Part shown: positions 43,292 through 52,659 of the stretch, one piece after another
Numbering within the stretch: the first letter of the stretch is position 1
Layout: each line of letters begins with the position of its first letter
NCBI RefSeq assembly: GCF_000455345.1
Contig: NZ_HG315690.1
Location: 1,129,742-1,193,741, forward strand
Source: Halopiger goleimassiliensis
GTDB lineage: Archaea > Halobacteriota > Halobacteria > Halobacteriales > Natrialbaceae
DNA length: 64,000 nt
Reading direction: 5' to 3'
Notes under the pieces: generated by a model
What the model was told of the DNA's origin: nothing
Databases searched by the model: none
What the model saw: only the letters and a program-made list of their open reading frames with translations
Made by a program: the position numbers and the translations under genes

Positions 43292-46200
43292 ATGGGATCG
43301 TCGTCCACCGACTCGGATCATCGAGCGCAGCTCCGCCGGCAGGAGGTACTGACCGACCTCAGCCAGGGGGCACTCGAGACGGGGGACCTCGACGAACTCC
43401 TGGGGGACGCGGCGACGGCCGTCGCGGAGACGCTCGAGGTCGACTACTGTACCGTGTTCGAACGACAGCCGGACGAGCCGACGGCCGTGCTCCGGGAGGC
43501 GGCCGGTCTCTCGGCGGACCGGGCCGATACCCAGTCCGTGCCTGCGGATTCCGCCTCGCCGGTGTACCGTGCGCTCCACGCCGATCGTCCGATCGTCACC
43601 GACGGTTTCGGCGACGGGTCCGACCCAGTCGCACCGAAACCGATCGCTGCCCGGGGCGCGGCCAGTGGCATCACGGCCCGAATCGAGACCGACGACGGCA
43701 CGTGGGGCGTGCTGGGTGCGTACGCGATCGACCAGCGCGCGTTCACCGACGCGGACGTCGACTTCGTCTCGCGGGTCGCCGACGTGCTCGCCTCGGCCAT
43801 CGAGAACGTGCGGACCCGACGCGACCTCGAGCGGACGGAACGACGGTTCGAGGCGATCTTCGAGGATCCGAACATCCTCGTCGGATTGCTCGATCCGGAT
43901 GGCACGGTCCGGGACATCAACGGGACGGCGATGGAGTACGTCGACGCCGACCTCGACGACGTCACCGGCGAACCGTTCTGGGAGACGCCGTGGTGGGGCG
44001 AGGGCGACGGCGTCCAGGACGACGTACGAGAGTGGACCGAACGGGCCGCGGCCGGCGAGTACGTGACCTTCACCGCCGACCTGACGCGACCGGACGGCGA
44101 GGAGTACACCCTCGAGGGCGCGTTCCGGCCCGTCACGAACGACGCGGGCGAGGTCACCTCGGTCATCGTCTCAGACCGGGACGTCACCGAGCGCGAGGAA
44201 CACGAACGCCAGCTGTCGACGCTGATGGACAACGTGCCCGGCATGGTCTATCGCTGCCGGAACGAGCGGGGCTGGCCGATGGAGTTCGTCAGCGAGGCCT
44301 GCGAGGACCTGACCGGCTACGATCCCGGGGCCCTAGAGCGGGGCGACGTCGGGTGGGGCGAGGACGTGATGGTGCAGGAAGACCGGCAGAAGCTGTGGGA
44401 GACGGTACAGCAGGAGACGGACGACAGCGACACCTTCTCCGAAACCTACCGCATCGAGACCGCCGACGGGGAACGGAGGTGGGTCAGAGACTACGGCCGC
44501 GGCGTCTTCGACGACGACGGGAGCCTCGTCGCCGTCGAAGGCATCATCTCCGACGTCACGGAGCGCAAACGGCTGGAGTCCGAACTCGAGGCGTCCGAAC
44601 GGCGTTACCGGACCCTCGTCGACAACTTCCCCAATGGCGCGGTCGCGCTCGTCGACGAGGACCTCACCTATCGAACCGTCGGCGGGAGTCCGACTGACAC
44701 GGCCGGGGCCACGGTCGACGAGGTCGAGGGACAATCGGTCTCGGAGGCCGTGCCGTCGCCACTGGCCGAGAAGCTGGTCCCGCGGTACGAAGCCGCCCTC
44801 GAGGGCGAGTCCAGCGCGTTCGAGGCGACCATCGACGGTCGCGTCTTCGAGTTCCGGATCGTCCCGGTTCGCGACGACGAGGGCGACCCGTTCGCCGCGC
44901 TCGGGATGTCCCAGGACGTCACCGAGCGCCACGAGTACGAACGGGAACTCGAAGACGCCAAGTCGCGCTTCGAGGCAGCGACCGAGGCCGGGGCCGTCGG
45001 CACCTGGGAGTGGTACCCCCGGGAAGACCGGATGGTCGTCGGCGAGACGTTCGCCGAGACGTTCGGCGTCGATCCCGAGTCGGCCCGCGAGGGCGTCTCC
45101 CTCGAGCAGTTCCTCGCGGCGATCCACGAGGACGACCGCGAGCGGGTCGAACGGGAGATCGAAGCCGCGCTCGACGCCTGTGGCGGGTACGAAGCCGAGT
45201 ACCGCGTTCGAAACGCCGACGGCGAGATCCGGTGGGTCGTCGCGCGCGGCCGCGTCGAGTGCGACGAGAACGGTGACCCGGCCCGGTTCCCCGGCGCGGT
45301 TACCGACATCACGGAACGAAAACGGGTGCAACTGCAACTCGAGCGGACGAACGACCAACTCGAGACCCTGTTCGAGGTCCTCCCCGTCGGGGTCGTCGTC
45401 GCAGACTCGAAGGGACGGATAGTCCAGGCCAACGACACCGCCAAGGAGATCTGGGGCGGCGACGTCTTCGACACCGACTCCGTCGACGAGTACGAGAAGT
45501 ATCCGGTCTGGTGTGCTGAGACGGGCGAGCGGATCGAACCCGAGGAGATGACCCTCGCCCGCGTCCTCGAGGGCGAAGAGGTGACCGATCCCGACGTCTA
45601 CGAGATCGAGGCCGCCGACGGCCAGCGCCGGATCATCAGGGTCGAAGGGATGCCGATCCGGAACGGGCGGGGCGAGGTGAGTCGTGCCGTCGCGGCGTTT
45701 ACCGACATCACCGAGCGACGGGAGTACCAGCGCCAACTCGAGGAATCCGAACAGCGCTACCGAACGCTGGTCGACAACTTCCCCAACGGCGCGGTGGCGC
45801 TGTTCGACGAGGATCTCCGGTATCAGATCGTCGGCGGCACGGCGTTCGACGACCTCGAGGACTCCTCGGAGACGATCGTCGGTAAGACCGTCCGGGACCG
45901 ATATCCGCCCGATCTGGCCGAGCGACTGGAGGCGAAGTTCGAAGCCGCACTCGAGGGCGAGTCCAGCGCCTTCGAGATCGAGTTCCACGACCGGGACTGG
46001 ATGGCCTACACGGTCCCCGTCAGGGACGACGACGGCGACATCTTCGGCGGGATGATCATGGTCCAGGAGATCACCGAACGGAAGGAACGCGAGCAGAAAC
46101 TCCGCGAGCGCGAGCGCAGCCTCGAGCGCTACAAGGAGTACACCGACGAGATTCTCGACGCGATCGACGACGTCTTCTACGTCGTCGACGAGGACGGCGA

Positions 46201-48271
46201 CCTCCAGCGGTGGAACAGAAGCGTCGTCGAGGTGACCGGCTACGCGGACGCGGAGATCGAGTCGATGCGTCCCGCCAACCTGATCGCGGACGAGGATCTG
46301 GACGCCCTCGCCGAGGCCATCCGGGCCGGGTTCGAGACGGGATCGACCAGCGCGGAACTGGGGGTCGAGACCAAAAACGGCGAGGTCGTCCCCTACGAGT
46401 TCAACGCCTCGCGGCTCGAAGATCCGTGGGGGAACACCGTCCTCGCGGGCATCGGTCGCGACATCACCGATCGGCTCGAGCGCCAGCGCCGCCTCGAGGA
46501 ATCCGAACGGCGCTACCGGACGCTCGCCCAGCACTTCCCGAACGGTGCCGTCGGCGTCTACGACCACGACCTCGAGTACACCCTCGCCGAGGGGAAGGCA
46601 CTCGGTGAGACGCTTCCATCGGCGGAGCAACTCGAGGGTACCCGGATGTCCGATCTCTTCCCCGACCACACGGTCGCGGACCTCGAACCGCTGTTCCGGG
46701 CGGCCGTCGAGGCGGGCGAGACCGGCAGCGTCCAGACCGAGTTCGGCGGCCGCCACTGGCGCGTGTGGGCGACGCCCCTGCGGGACGCAGACGGCGAGAT
46801 TTTCGCCGGACTGAGCTTCGCACAGGACGTCACCGAGCGGGTCGAGCGCGAGAAACACCTCGAGCGCTACGAGACCATCGTCGAAGTCGTCGACGACGGC
46901 GTCTACGTGGTCGACGCGGACGGTTACTTCACGATGGTCAACGAGACATACGCCGAAATGCTCGGCTACGAACCCGACGACCTCGAGGGCGAACACGTCT
47001 CTATGCTGGTCGACGACGACGTCCTCGAGCGGGTCGCCGAACTGGAAGCGACCACGGCGAGCGGCGACGAGTGGCCGACGCTGGAAGCGCAACTTCGGAC
47101 GGCCGACGGCGACCGCATCCCCGTCGAGGCCAACTTCGCGCTGTTGCCCGAAAACGACAGCGACTGGCACCGGGTGGGCGTCGCCCGCGACGTTAGCGAA
47201 CGGAAGGAACGGGAACGGCAACTCGAGGAGTCCGAACGCCGCTACCGGACGCTCGTCGAGCACTTCCCCAACGGCGCAGTCGGGCTATTCGACGAGAACC
47301 TCGAGTACGCGGTCGTCGGCGGCCAGCTCCTCGAAGAGATCGGCGTTCCGTCCACCGATCGGATCGGCAACAGCGTCTACGACATCTATCCCGACGACGT
47401 CCTCGAGGAGATCGAACCCCACTTCCACGCCGCGCTCGAGGGCGAGTCGAACACCTTCGAGATCGAACTTCACGATCGGTACCTCTACGCCAATACCCTG
47501 CCAGTCAGGAACGCGGCCGGCGAAATCTTCGCCGGGATGATCGTCGCTCAGGACGTCACCGAACGCCGCGAGTACGAGCGGAAACTCGAGGAGTCCAACG
47601 AGCGCTTAGAGCGGTTCGCCTACGCCGCCAGCCACGACCTCCAGGAGCCGCTGCGAATGGTCACGAGCTACCTCACGCTGCTGGAGAACCGGTACGGAGA
47701 CGCCTTCGACGAGGACGGCCGGGAGTTCCTCGCGTTCGCCGTCGACGGGGCCGAGCGGATGCGCGAGATGATCGACGGCCTGCTCGAGTACTCCCGCGTC
47801 GAGACGCGGGGCGATCCGTTCGAGCCGACGGACCTGAACGACGTCGCCGAGGACGTGCTCGCCGACCTCCAGTTCCGGATCGAGGAGAGCGACGCGGCGA
47901 TCACGGTCGAGGATCTCCCGGAGGTCGCGGGGGACGCCAGCCAACTGCGGCAGGTGTTCCAGAACCTGCTATCGAACGCGATTACCTACAGCGGCGACGA
48001 CCCACCACGGGTGCGCGTCGACGCCCGTCGGCGCGGCGACGAGTGGGAGATTTCGGTCGAAGACGAGGGGATCGGCATCGATCCCGAGGACCAGGAACGC
48101 GTATTCTCCATCTTCGATCGGCTTCACAGCCGCGAGGAGTACGAGGGCACCGGCATCGGACTCGCCCTCTGTGAGCGGATCGTCGAGCGCCACGGCGGCG
48201 ACATCTGGGTTGACTCCGAACCGGGCGAGGGAGCGACGTTTACCTTCACGCTTCCCGTCTCCCGGAACTGA
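43292..48271 (+). CDS. Giant sensor histidine kinase: GAF, ten PAS domains, HisKA and HATPase
   Basis: A 1659-residue soluble kinase with no TM segment seen. A GAF-like domain occupies about 15-170. Ten PAS units start near residues 185, 309, 437, 558, 692, 822, 954, 1073, 1195 and 1317. Four of them (437, 822, 1073, 1317) share the same opening, RYRTLV.nFPNGAV, and look like duplicates. HisKA follows with the phosphoacceptor His1448 in FAYAASHDLQEPLRM, and HATPase_c with the N-box FQNLLSNAITYS and G-boxes DEGIGIDPED and GTGIGLALCERIVERHGG. It probably senses several cytoplasmic signals. No response regulator is adjacent. A TATA-like gttttac lies about 26-32 bases upstream. Confidence 0.96.
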   Translation: MGSSSTDSDHRAQLRRQEVLTDLSQGALETGDLDELLGDAATAVAETLEVDYCTVFERQPDEPTAVLREAAGLSADRADTQSVPADSASPVYRALHADRPIVTDGFGDGSDPVAPKPIAARGAASGITARIETDDGTWGVLGAYAIDQRAFTDADVDFVSRVADVLASAIENVRTRRDLERTERRFEAIFEDPNILVGLLDPDGTVRDINGTAMEYVDADLDDVTGEPFWETPWWGEGDGVQDDVREWTERAAAGEYVTFTADLTRPDGEEYTLEGAFRPVTNDAGEVTSVIVSDRDVTEREEHERQLSTLMDNVPGMVYRCRNERGWPMEFVSEACEDLTGYDPGALERGDVGWGEDVMVQEDRQKLWETVQQETDDSDTFSETYRIETADGERRWVRDYGRGVFDDDGSLVAVEGIISDVTERKRLESELEASERRYRTLVDNFPNGAVALVDEDLTYRTVGGSPTDTAGATVDEVEGQSVSEAVPSPLAEKLVPRYEAALEGESSAFEATIDGRVFEFRIVPVRDDEGDPFAALGMSQDVTERHEYERELEDAKSRFEAATEAGAVGTWEWYPREDRMVVGETFAETFGVDPESAREGVSLEQFLAAIHEDDRERVEREIEAALDACGGYEAEYRVRNADGEIRWVVARGRVECDENGDPARFPGAVTDITERKRVQLQLERTNDQLETLFEVLPVGVVVADSKGRIVQANDTAKEIWGGDVFDTDSVDEYEKYPVWCAETGERIEPEEMTLARVLEGEEVTDPDVYEIEAADGQRRIIRVEGMPIRNGRGEVSRAVAAFTDITERREYQRQLEESEQRYRTLVDNFPNGAVALFDEDLRYQIVGGTAFDDLEDSSETIVGKTVRDRYPPDLAERLEAKFEAALEGESSAFEIEFHDRDWMAYTVPVRDDDGDIFGGMIMVQEITERKEREQKLRERERSLERYKEYTDEILDAIDDVFYVVDEDGDLQRWNRSVVEVTGYADAEIESMRPANLIADEDLDALAEAIRAGFETGSTSAELGVETKNGEVVPYEFNASRLEDPWGNTVLAGIGRDITDRLERQRRLEESERRYRTLAQHFPNGAVGVYDHDLEYTLAEGKALGETLPSAEQLEGTRMSDLFPDHTVADLEPLFRAAVEAGETGSVQTEFGGRHWRVWATPLRDADGEIFAGLSFAQDVTERVEREKHLERYETIVEVVDDGVYVVDADGYFTMVNETYAEMLGYEPDDLEGEHVSMLVDDDVLERVAELEATTASGDEWPTLEAQLRTADGDRIPVEANFALLPENDSDWHRVGVARDVSERKERERQLEESERRYRTLVEHFPNGAVGLFDENLEYAVVGGQLLEEIGVPSTDRIGNSVYDIYPDDVLEEIEPHFHAALEGESNTFEIELHDRYLYANTLPVRNAAGEIFAGMIVAQDVTERREYERKLEESNERLERFAYAASHDLQEPLRMVTSYLTLLENRYGDAFDEDGREFLAFAVDGAERMREMIDGLLEYSRVETRGDPFEPTDLNDVAEDVLADLQFRIEESDAAITVEDLPEVAGDASQLRQVFQNLLSNAITYSGDDPPRVRVDARRRGDEWEISVEDEGIGIDPEDQERVFSIFDRLHSREEYEGTGIGLALCERIVERHGGDIWVDSEPGEGATFTFTLPVSRN

Positions 48272-48354
48272 TCGCGGCGTCGACCGCTCACCGAGGCCGC
48301 CGGTCCCAGCGCCGTCGGGTCCCGAAGGCGGCGAATGAAACGGGTTATCACAGC

Positions 48355-48362
48355 GATTTTAG
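48355..48362 (+). promoter_or_regulatory. TATA-like promoter of the second SDR gene
   Basis: The motif gattttag lies about 24-31 bases before the ATG at 48386, favouring this start over the in-frame ATG at 48335. Confidence 0.45.
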
Positions 48363-48385
48363 CCGCCTCGTCCCGTACGAACGGT

Positions 48386-49348
48386 ATGGGCTGGACCGCC
48401 GACGACGTTCCCGACCAGACCGGTCGGACGGTCGTCGTTACCGGCGCGAACAGCGGCATCGGTCTCGAGACGACCCGCGAACTCGCGCGCAACGGCGCGT
48501 CGGTGATCATGGCCGTCCGGAGCGTCGACCGCGGCGAGGACGCCGCCGACGACCTCCGCGAGGACGTTCCCGACGCCGACCTCCGGGTCGAAGCCTGTGA
48601 CCTCGCTTCCCTCGAGTCCGTCCGCTCGTTCGCTGACCGAATTGCAGACGCTGACCTCGACGTCCTGATCAACAACGCCGGCGTGATGGCGATCCCGCGC
48701 TCGGAGACCGAGGACGGCTTCGAGACGCAGTTCGGCGTCAACCACCTCGGCCACTTCACACTGACGGGCCTGTTGCTCGAGTCCCTCCTCGAGCGCTCGG
48801 ACGACGACCCGCCCGCCCGGATCGTCACCGTCTCGAGCGGCCTCCACGAGCGCGGCGAGATCGACTTCGACGACCTCCACGGCGAGGACGAGTACGATCC
48901 CTGGGACGCCTACGCCCAGTCGAAACTGGCGAACGTCCTGTTCGCCTACGAACTCGAGCGACGACTGCTGACGGCCGACGCGAACGCCCAGAGCATGGCC
49001 GTCCACCCGGGGTACGCCGACACCAGGTTGCAGTATCGCGGCCCCGAGCAACGCGGCAGCCGACTCCGCGTGGCGCTCAACAGGGTCACGAACGCCGTGC
49101 TGGCCCAGTCGGCCGACGCCGGCGCGCTACCGACGCTGTACGCCGCGACCGCGCTCGACGCCGAGGGTGGGGCGTACTACGGCCCCGGCGGGTTCATGAA
49201 CATGCGCGGCGCGCCCGAGCGGCAGGCTTCCGCGGATCGTTCCTACGACGAGGAGACGGCCCGGCAGCTATGGCGGGTCTCGCGTGAATCGACCGGCGTG
49301 AGCTACGACCTTCCGCGACCCGCGGCGGACGTCGATGCGACGATCTGA
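48386..49348 (+). CDS. Short-chain dehydrogenase/reductase (retinol dehydrogenase-like)
   Basis: A 320-residue SDR. The cofactor loop is VVVTGANSGIGLETTRELAR, followed by IMAVRSVDRGEDAADDLRED, which suggests an NADP preference. NNAGVMAIPRSETEDGFETQ and FGVNHLGHFTLTGLLLESLL are hallmarks of the retinol dehydrogenase/WW-oxidoreductase-like branch. The catalytic Ser is in VTVSSGLHERGEIDF, and the Tyr/Lys pair in DAYAQSKLANVLFAYELERR. Its physiological substrate is not known. It is longer than classical SDRs because of a C-terminal extension. Confidence 0.94.
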   Translation: MGWTADDVPDQTGRTVVVTGANSGIGLETTRELARNGASVIMAVRSVDRGEDAADDLREDVPDADLRVEACDLASLESVRSFADRIADADLDVLINNAGVMAIPRSETEDGFETQFGVNHLGHFTLTGLLLESLLERSDDDPPARIVTVSSGLHERGEIDFDDLHGEDEYDPWDAYAQSKLANVLFAYELERRLLTADANAQSMAVHPGYADTRLQYRGPEQRGSRLRVALNRVTNAVLAQSADAGALPTLYAATALDAEGGAYYGPGGFMNMRGAPERQASADRSYDEETARQLWRVSRESTGVSYDLPRPAADVDATI

Positions 49349-49411
49349 TCCGGACTCGCGGGAATTGACCCGATCGTAACGGGAAAGACGGCGCGGACCG
49401 ATGCCCCGCCA

Positions 49412-49753
49412 ATGAGCGACGAGGACGGCATCCAGCGCCCGAGCGACGTCGGCCCGGACGACGCCCCGCCGGTCGAGGAGAAACCGTACAAGATCGTCTT
49501 CGAGGCGAACAGGTGTTTCGGCGCGGGCAAGTGCGCCGAGGTCAGCGACAACTGGGAGCTCTCGATCACCTCCGGCGTCGCCGCCCCGAAAACGTACTTC
49601 TTCGGCGACGACGACCTCGAGCACAACGTCCGCGCCGCCGAGGTCTGTCCGGCGAAGAAAGACGACGGCTGCATCCACGTCGTCGACCGCCGCACGGACG
49701 AGGAAATCGCCCCGGACCCCCACGGCGACGGCACGCTGAGCGTCGACTGGTGA
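49412..49753 (+). CDS. Ferredoxin-like protein
   Basis: A 113-residue acidic protein with the Fe-S ligand set Cys35, Cys41, Cys79 and Cys87 (NRCFGAGKCAEV and AAEVCPAKKDDGCIHV), which resembles the small 3Fe-4S/4Fe-4S ferredoxin type, where an oxidised cluster is held by spaced single Cys residues. The N-terminal 25 residues are disordered-looking and rich in Asp/Pro. It probably passes electrons to an oxidoreductase; the partner is not obvious. It is 62 bases after the SDR on the same strand. Confidence 0.85.
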   Translation: MSDEDGIQRPSDVGPDDAPPVEEKPYKIVFEANRCFGAGKCAEVSDNWELSITSGVAAPKTYFFGDDDLEHNVRAAEVCPAKKDDGCIHVVDRRTDEEIAPDPHGDGTLSVDW

Positions 49754-49817
49754 GGCCACCGGGTCCGGAATATCGAAACGCACATCCCGGCCGGGGAACA
49801 ACGACCGACTGCTTCCT

Positions 49818-49901
49818 GCGAGGGTAGCCAAGCAGGCCAACGGCGGTGGGCTTAAGACCCGCTCCCGTAGGGGTCCTTGGGTTCAAATCCCAACCCTCGC
49901 A
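49818..49901 (+). tRNA. tRNA-Leu (anticodon TAA)
   Basis: An 84-base class II tRNA. The acceptor stem GCGAGGG (49818-49824) pairs with CCCTCGC (49894-49900), with discriminator A at 49901. The anticodon loop is CTTAAGA with anticodon TAA. A long variable arm (ctcccgtagggg) marks it as Leu/Ser type, and the T-arm is TTGGGTTCAAATCCCAA. CCA is not encoded and no intron is seen. Confidence 0.95.
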
Positions 49902-50006
49902 TGTCGCCGCGAACAATTCGTGAGCGGCGACTGTGTTCTTGGGATTTGAACGGGAGCAGTCACAGCGCGAACGGAGTGAGCGACCGTCTTCTCGGGAGTT
50001 GAATCC
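49881..50006 (+). repeat. Inverted and degenerate copies of the tRNA-Leu T-arm downstream of the tRNA
   Basis: The T-arm sequence gttcaaatcccaa (49881-49893) has an exact 13-bp inverted copy, ttgggatttgaac, at 49939-49951. An eight-bp hairpin (gtcgccgc 49903-49910, gcggcgac 49924-49931) lies between them. A degraded direct copy, gggagttgaatcc, follows at 49994-50006. The layout parallels the array next to the initiator tRNA. Confidence 0.8.
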
Positions 50007-50118
50007 ACTCGACGAACAGACGGAGGAAACGAATGCGTAGCGCCGTCGGTCGCAGCAGGCGGTCGCAGGTGCAAGCGTTTCGGGACCGAGGCGTCGAGCG
50101 ACACGTAGCTGATCTACC

Positions 50119-50361
50119 GTGGGAGGCACCGATGCCGAGGGATCGCGGCTCGCCGACAACCGGATGGCCGCAGCCATCGTCGTCGCCTCGCTGGTCGGCA
50201 TCGTCGCGCTCGCGGCGCTGTACTGGAGCGGCTTCCTCACAGTCCTCCGGCCGCCGGGCGGTCCGGCCGCTGACGCCGTCCCGCTGTACGTTCTGCTGGG
50301 CGTTGTCGGCGTGGGACTCGTCCTCTGGGGGTGGAAACGCGTACTCTCGATGCTCGAGTAG
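50119..50361 (+). CDS. Small two-TM membrane protein, uncharacterised
   Basis: An 80-residue protein with a hydrophilic N-terminus and two hydrophobic segments (AAAIVVASLVGIVALAALYW and VPLYVLLGVVGVGLVLWGWK) separated by a Gly/Pro loop. The GTG at 50119 is used; an ATG at 50164 would give a 65-residue form that keeps both segments. No family is recognised. It is convergent with the next membrane protein gene. Confidence 0.65.
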   Translation: MGGTDAEGSRLADNRMAAAIVVASLVGIVALAALYWSGFLTVLRPPGGPAADAVPLYVLLGVVGVGLVLWGWKRVLSMLE

Positions 50362-50483
50362 TGAGCAGGCGGCCGCGCCCGGAACGGGCCGCCGAACGTC
50401 CCGTTCGACTCGTCGGTGATCGGCGGGTCGTCGACCTGTACCGTCCTCGCACCGACCCGGTCGATTCCGTCGTCGCCACCGGT

Positions 50484-50921
50484 TCAACGGGGAACCCGCG
50501 CGTTCGGGAGCGCGAATCCGGCGACGAGATAGACGGCGACGGCCACGGCAAGCGCCGCCGGCAGCCCGACGACGATCTCGAGTTCGGCAAAGCCCGTGGC
50601 GAGCAACACCAGTCCCGCAGCGGAGAGAGCAAACCCCGCCGCAAGCCGGTGGAACGCCCGCAGCGGTGCGCCGTCGCCAGCCGACGCCAACTCCTCGAAG
50701 GAGCCGTCTCCGTCGGCGTGTACGAACAGGGGGAGGAAACAGAAGACGCCGATCCCGACCAGAAGTCCCGCGATCCCGCCGATCGCGACGTCGTCCAGCG
50801 CCAGGTGTCCGACCGCGGCGAAGACGACGACGTCCATCACGGCTGCCGCTGCGCCGAGTCGCGTCGGCGTTATCGGACTCTCCTCGAACGAATCCGTCTC
50901 GTGCTCTCGCGTCGATCCCAT
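50484..50921 (-). CDS. Four-TM membrane protein, uncharacterised
   Basis: A 145-residue protein with a short acidic N-terminus (MGSTREHETDSFEE) and four hydrophobic stretches: AAAAVMDVVVFAAVGHLAL, IGGIAGLLVGIGVFCFLPLF, FALSAAGLVLLATGFAEL and VGLPAALAVAVAVYLVAGFA. No family is recognised. A TATA-like box sits 25-33 bases upstream, which supports this start rather than the ATG 30 codons earlier. Confidence 0.72.
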   Translation of the reverse strand: MGSTREHETDSFEESPITPTRLGAAAAVMDVVVFAAVGHLALDDVAIGGIAGLLVGIGVFCFLPLFVHADGDGSFEELASAGDGAPLRAFHRLAAGFALSAAGLVLLATGFAELEIVVGLPAALAVAVAVYLVAGFALPNARVPR

Positions 50922-50945
50922 ACGAGACCTGTAATCACGTTCGAC

Positions 50946-50954
50946 TTTATATCT
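50946..50954 (-). promoter_or_regulatory. TATA-like promoter of the four-TM protein gene
   Basis: The minus strand reads agatataaa at 25-33 bases before the ATG at 50921, the usual leaderless archaeal spacing. Confidence 0.55.
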
Positions 50955-51050
50955 AGCCACATACTCCGGCAGAAAATGACTCCCGACGCTACGGACGACA
51001 GCTGCCATCATCGAGACGCGACGAGACTCGAGCCGTCGCCGGTTCCCACC

Positions 51051-51722
51051 TCATCGATCGGTCCCGCTCGAGGGGACCGCGAGGTACGTCGGGGGAACCG
51101 CCGCGGTCGTGTACGTCTCCCGGCCGCGTTTCGCGATCCGGTGCCCGTCCGCGAGCATCGCCGCGGCGTCGACGACGAGCACGATGGGGTCGGCCGCGTG
51201 ACGCGATCCCACCTCGACGGCCGCCTCGCGCGTCCCCGAGAGGTGGACGTGCTGGCGGGCCATCGGCTGCAGCCCCGCCTCGCGGATCGACGGCAGGTTC
51301 TCGGGGGCCGTCCCGTGGTACAGTTCGTCCGGAACCGGCCCGTCGGTCGGCTCGAGGTCGACGTCCACGGAGTGCCCGTACGCGGCGCGAACGCGGCCAC
51401 CCTCACCGTCCCCGCCGCCGGTCCGCTCGAACCGTCCCTTCGGGTCCGTCGCGATCACTGCGGCGAGGTGGCGCGGTTCGGCCCAGTCGTACTTCCGCCT
51501 GGCCGCGTCGACGAGAGCCTCGTAGTCGGTCCAGCCGCGGTCGTCCACCTCGAGGCCGACGTCGTCGGGGAAGTGACGCAGCGCGCCGCTGACGAACTTC
51601 GAGAGTCGTCGACGCCGGTCTCGCGACAGGAACCTCGCGCCGCGAGCGTCACAGACTGGACAGCGTCCGTCGTCGGCCGCGAACGGGCCGTGATCCGCGC
51701 AGGTTCGAATCGGCTCGGTCAC
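51051..51722 (-). CDS. kptA: RNA 2'-phosphotransferase (Tpt1/KptA)
   Basis: A 223-residue KptA-type enzyme with a GTG start. An N-terminal zinc-ribbon-like piece (CADHGPFAADDGRCPVCDAR, residues 8-27) precedes the core: SKFVSGALRHFPDDVGLEVD, GWTDYEALVDAARRKY, RVRAAYGHSVDVDLEPTDGP, ELYHGTAPENLPSIREAGLQ and RQHVHLSGTREAAVEVGSRH. The family removes a 2'-phosphate from RNA using NAD; in archaea the natural substrate is uncertain. Lies 51 bases downstream of nadC on the same strand, and as an NAD-using enzyme it may share a transcript with it. Confidence 0.92.
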   Translation of the reverse strand: MTEPIRTCADHGPFAADDGRCPVCDARGARFLSRDRRRRLSKFVSGALRHFPDDVGLEVDDRGWTDYEALVDAARRKYDWAEPRHLAAVIATDPKGRFERTGGGDGEGGRVRAAYGHSVDVDLEPTDGPVPDELYHGTAPENLPSIREAGLQPMARQHVHLSGTREAAVEVGSRHAADPIVLVVDAAAMLADGHRIAKRGRETYTTAAVPPTYLAVPSSGTDR

Positions 51723-51773
51723 GGTCGGACGTGGGCGCTCGAGGGGAAAAGGTCGCTCGGTGCCAGCGGTCCG

Positions 51774-52589
51774 TCAGTCGCCGGTGCGAAACGACAGGTC
51801 CAGCGTCGGCGCGGAGTGGGTCAGCGAGCCCATCGAGATGACGTCGACGCCCGTCGCGGCGTAGTCGGCGACGGTCTCGAGCGTGATACCGCCGCTGGCC
51901 TCCGCGAGCACTCCTTCGTAGTCGGCGAGCGCTTCGACAGCCTGCCGCGTCTCTGCGGGGCTCATGTTGTCCAGCAGGACGACGTCAGCGCCGGCCTCGG
52001 CCGCTCGCGGCGCGTCGTCCACGGACTCGACCTCGACGTCAAGTTTCGTCGCGAACGACGTCCGCTCCCGGAACTGTTCGACGGCACCCTCGAGCCCCAT
52101 CTCGGCGATATGGTTGTCCTTGACCATGACCATGTGCGAGAGGTCCAGGCGGTGGGTGTCGCCGCCGCCGGCGACGACCGCGCGTTTCTCGAGGCCGCGC
52201 AGTCCGGGCGTCGTCTTCCGGGTCGCGGCGATACGGACGGCCTCGCTCTCGGTTCGTGCGCGCTCGACGGCCGCGTTCGTTCGCGTCGCGATGCCCGACG
52301 CGTGTCCGGCGAGGTTGACCGCGACGCGCTCGCCGCGGAGCACCTCCCGGGCGGGACCATAGACGCGGAGCAGTTCGTCGCCGGGCTCGACGGCTGTACC
52401 CTCCGCGAGCCGATCGCGGACGGCGACGTCGAGGTAGTCGAAGACGGCCGTCGCGGCCTCGAGGCCGGCGACCACGCCCGACTCCTTCGCGACGAGGCGG
52501 CCGCTCGTCTCGCCCGGCACCTGGTTGGTGACGTCGTGGTGGCCGACGTCCTCGCGGAGCCAGCGTTCGACCTGTGCGTCGGTGATCAT
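51774..52589 (-). CDS. nadC: Nicotinate-nucleotide pyrophosphorylase (quinolinate phosphoribosyltransferase)
   Basis: A 271-residue NadC. Characteristic motifs are LREDVGHHDVTNQVPGE near the start, GHASGIATRTNAAVERA, IAATRKTTPGLRGLEKRAVV, GGGDTHRLDLSHMVMVKDNH, DVEVESVDDAPRAAEAGADV, LLDNMSPAETRQAVEAL and EASGGITLETVADYAATGVD. It turns quinolinate and PRPP into nicotinate mononucleotide, the third step of the aspartate route to NAD. It is on the same strand as nadA and nadB but separated from nadB by about 2 kb of other material. Confidence 0.96.
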   Translation of the reverse strand: MITDAQVERWLREDVGHHDVTNQVPGETSGRLVAKESGVVAGLEAATAVFDYLDVAVRDRLAEGTAVEPGDELLRVYGPAREVLRGERVAVNLAGHASGIATRTNAAVERARTESEAVRIAATRKTTPGLRGLEKRAVVAGGGDTHRLDLSHMVMVKDNHIAEMGLEGAVEQFRERTSFATKLDVEVESVDDAPRAAEAGADVVLLDNMSPAETRQAVEALADYEGVLAEASGGITLETVADYAATGVDVISMGSLTHSAPTLDLSFRTGD

Positions 52590-52659
52590 GTACGCGAGGT
52601 GTTGGCGCGACGCGAATAAACGACCGGTTTTCGCCCGTTCGCCTCAGCGCAACGGACCG

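Noticed and set aside
44333-47263. A 976-codon open frame on the minus strand opposite the PAS kinase
   Set aside because: Its repeats simply mirror the PAS repeats on the plus strand, and it has no domain of its own.
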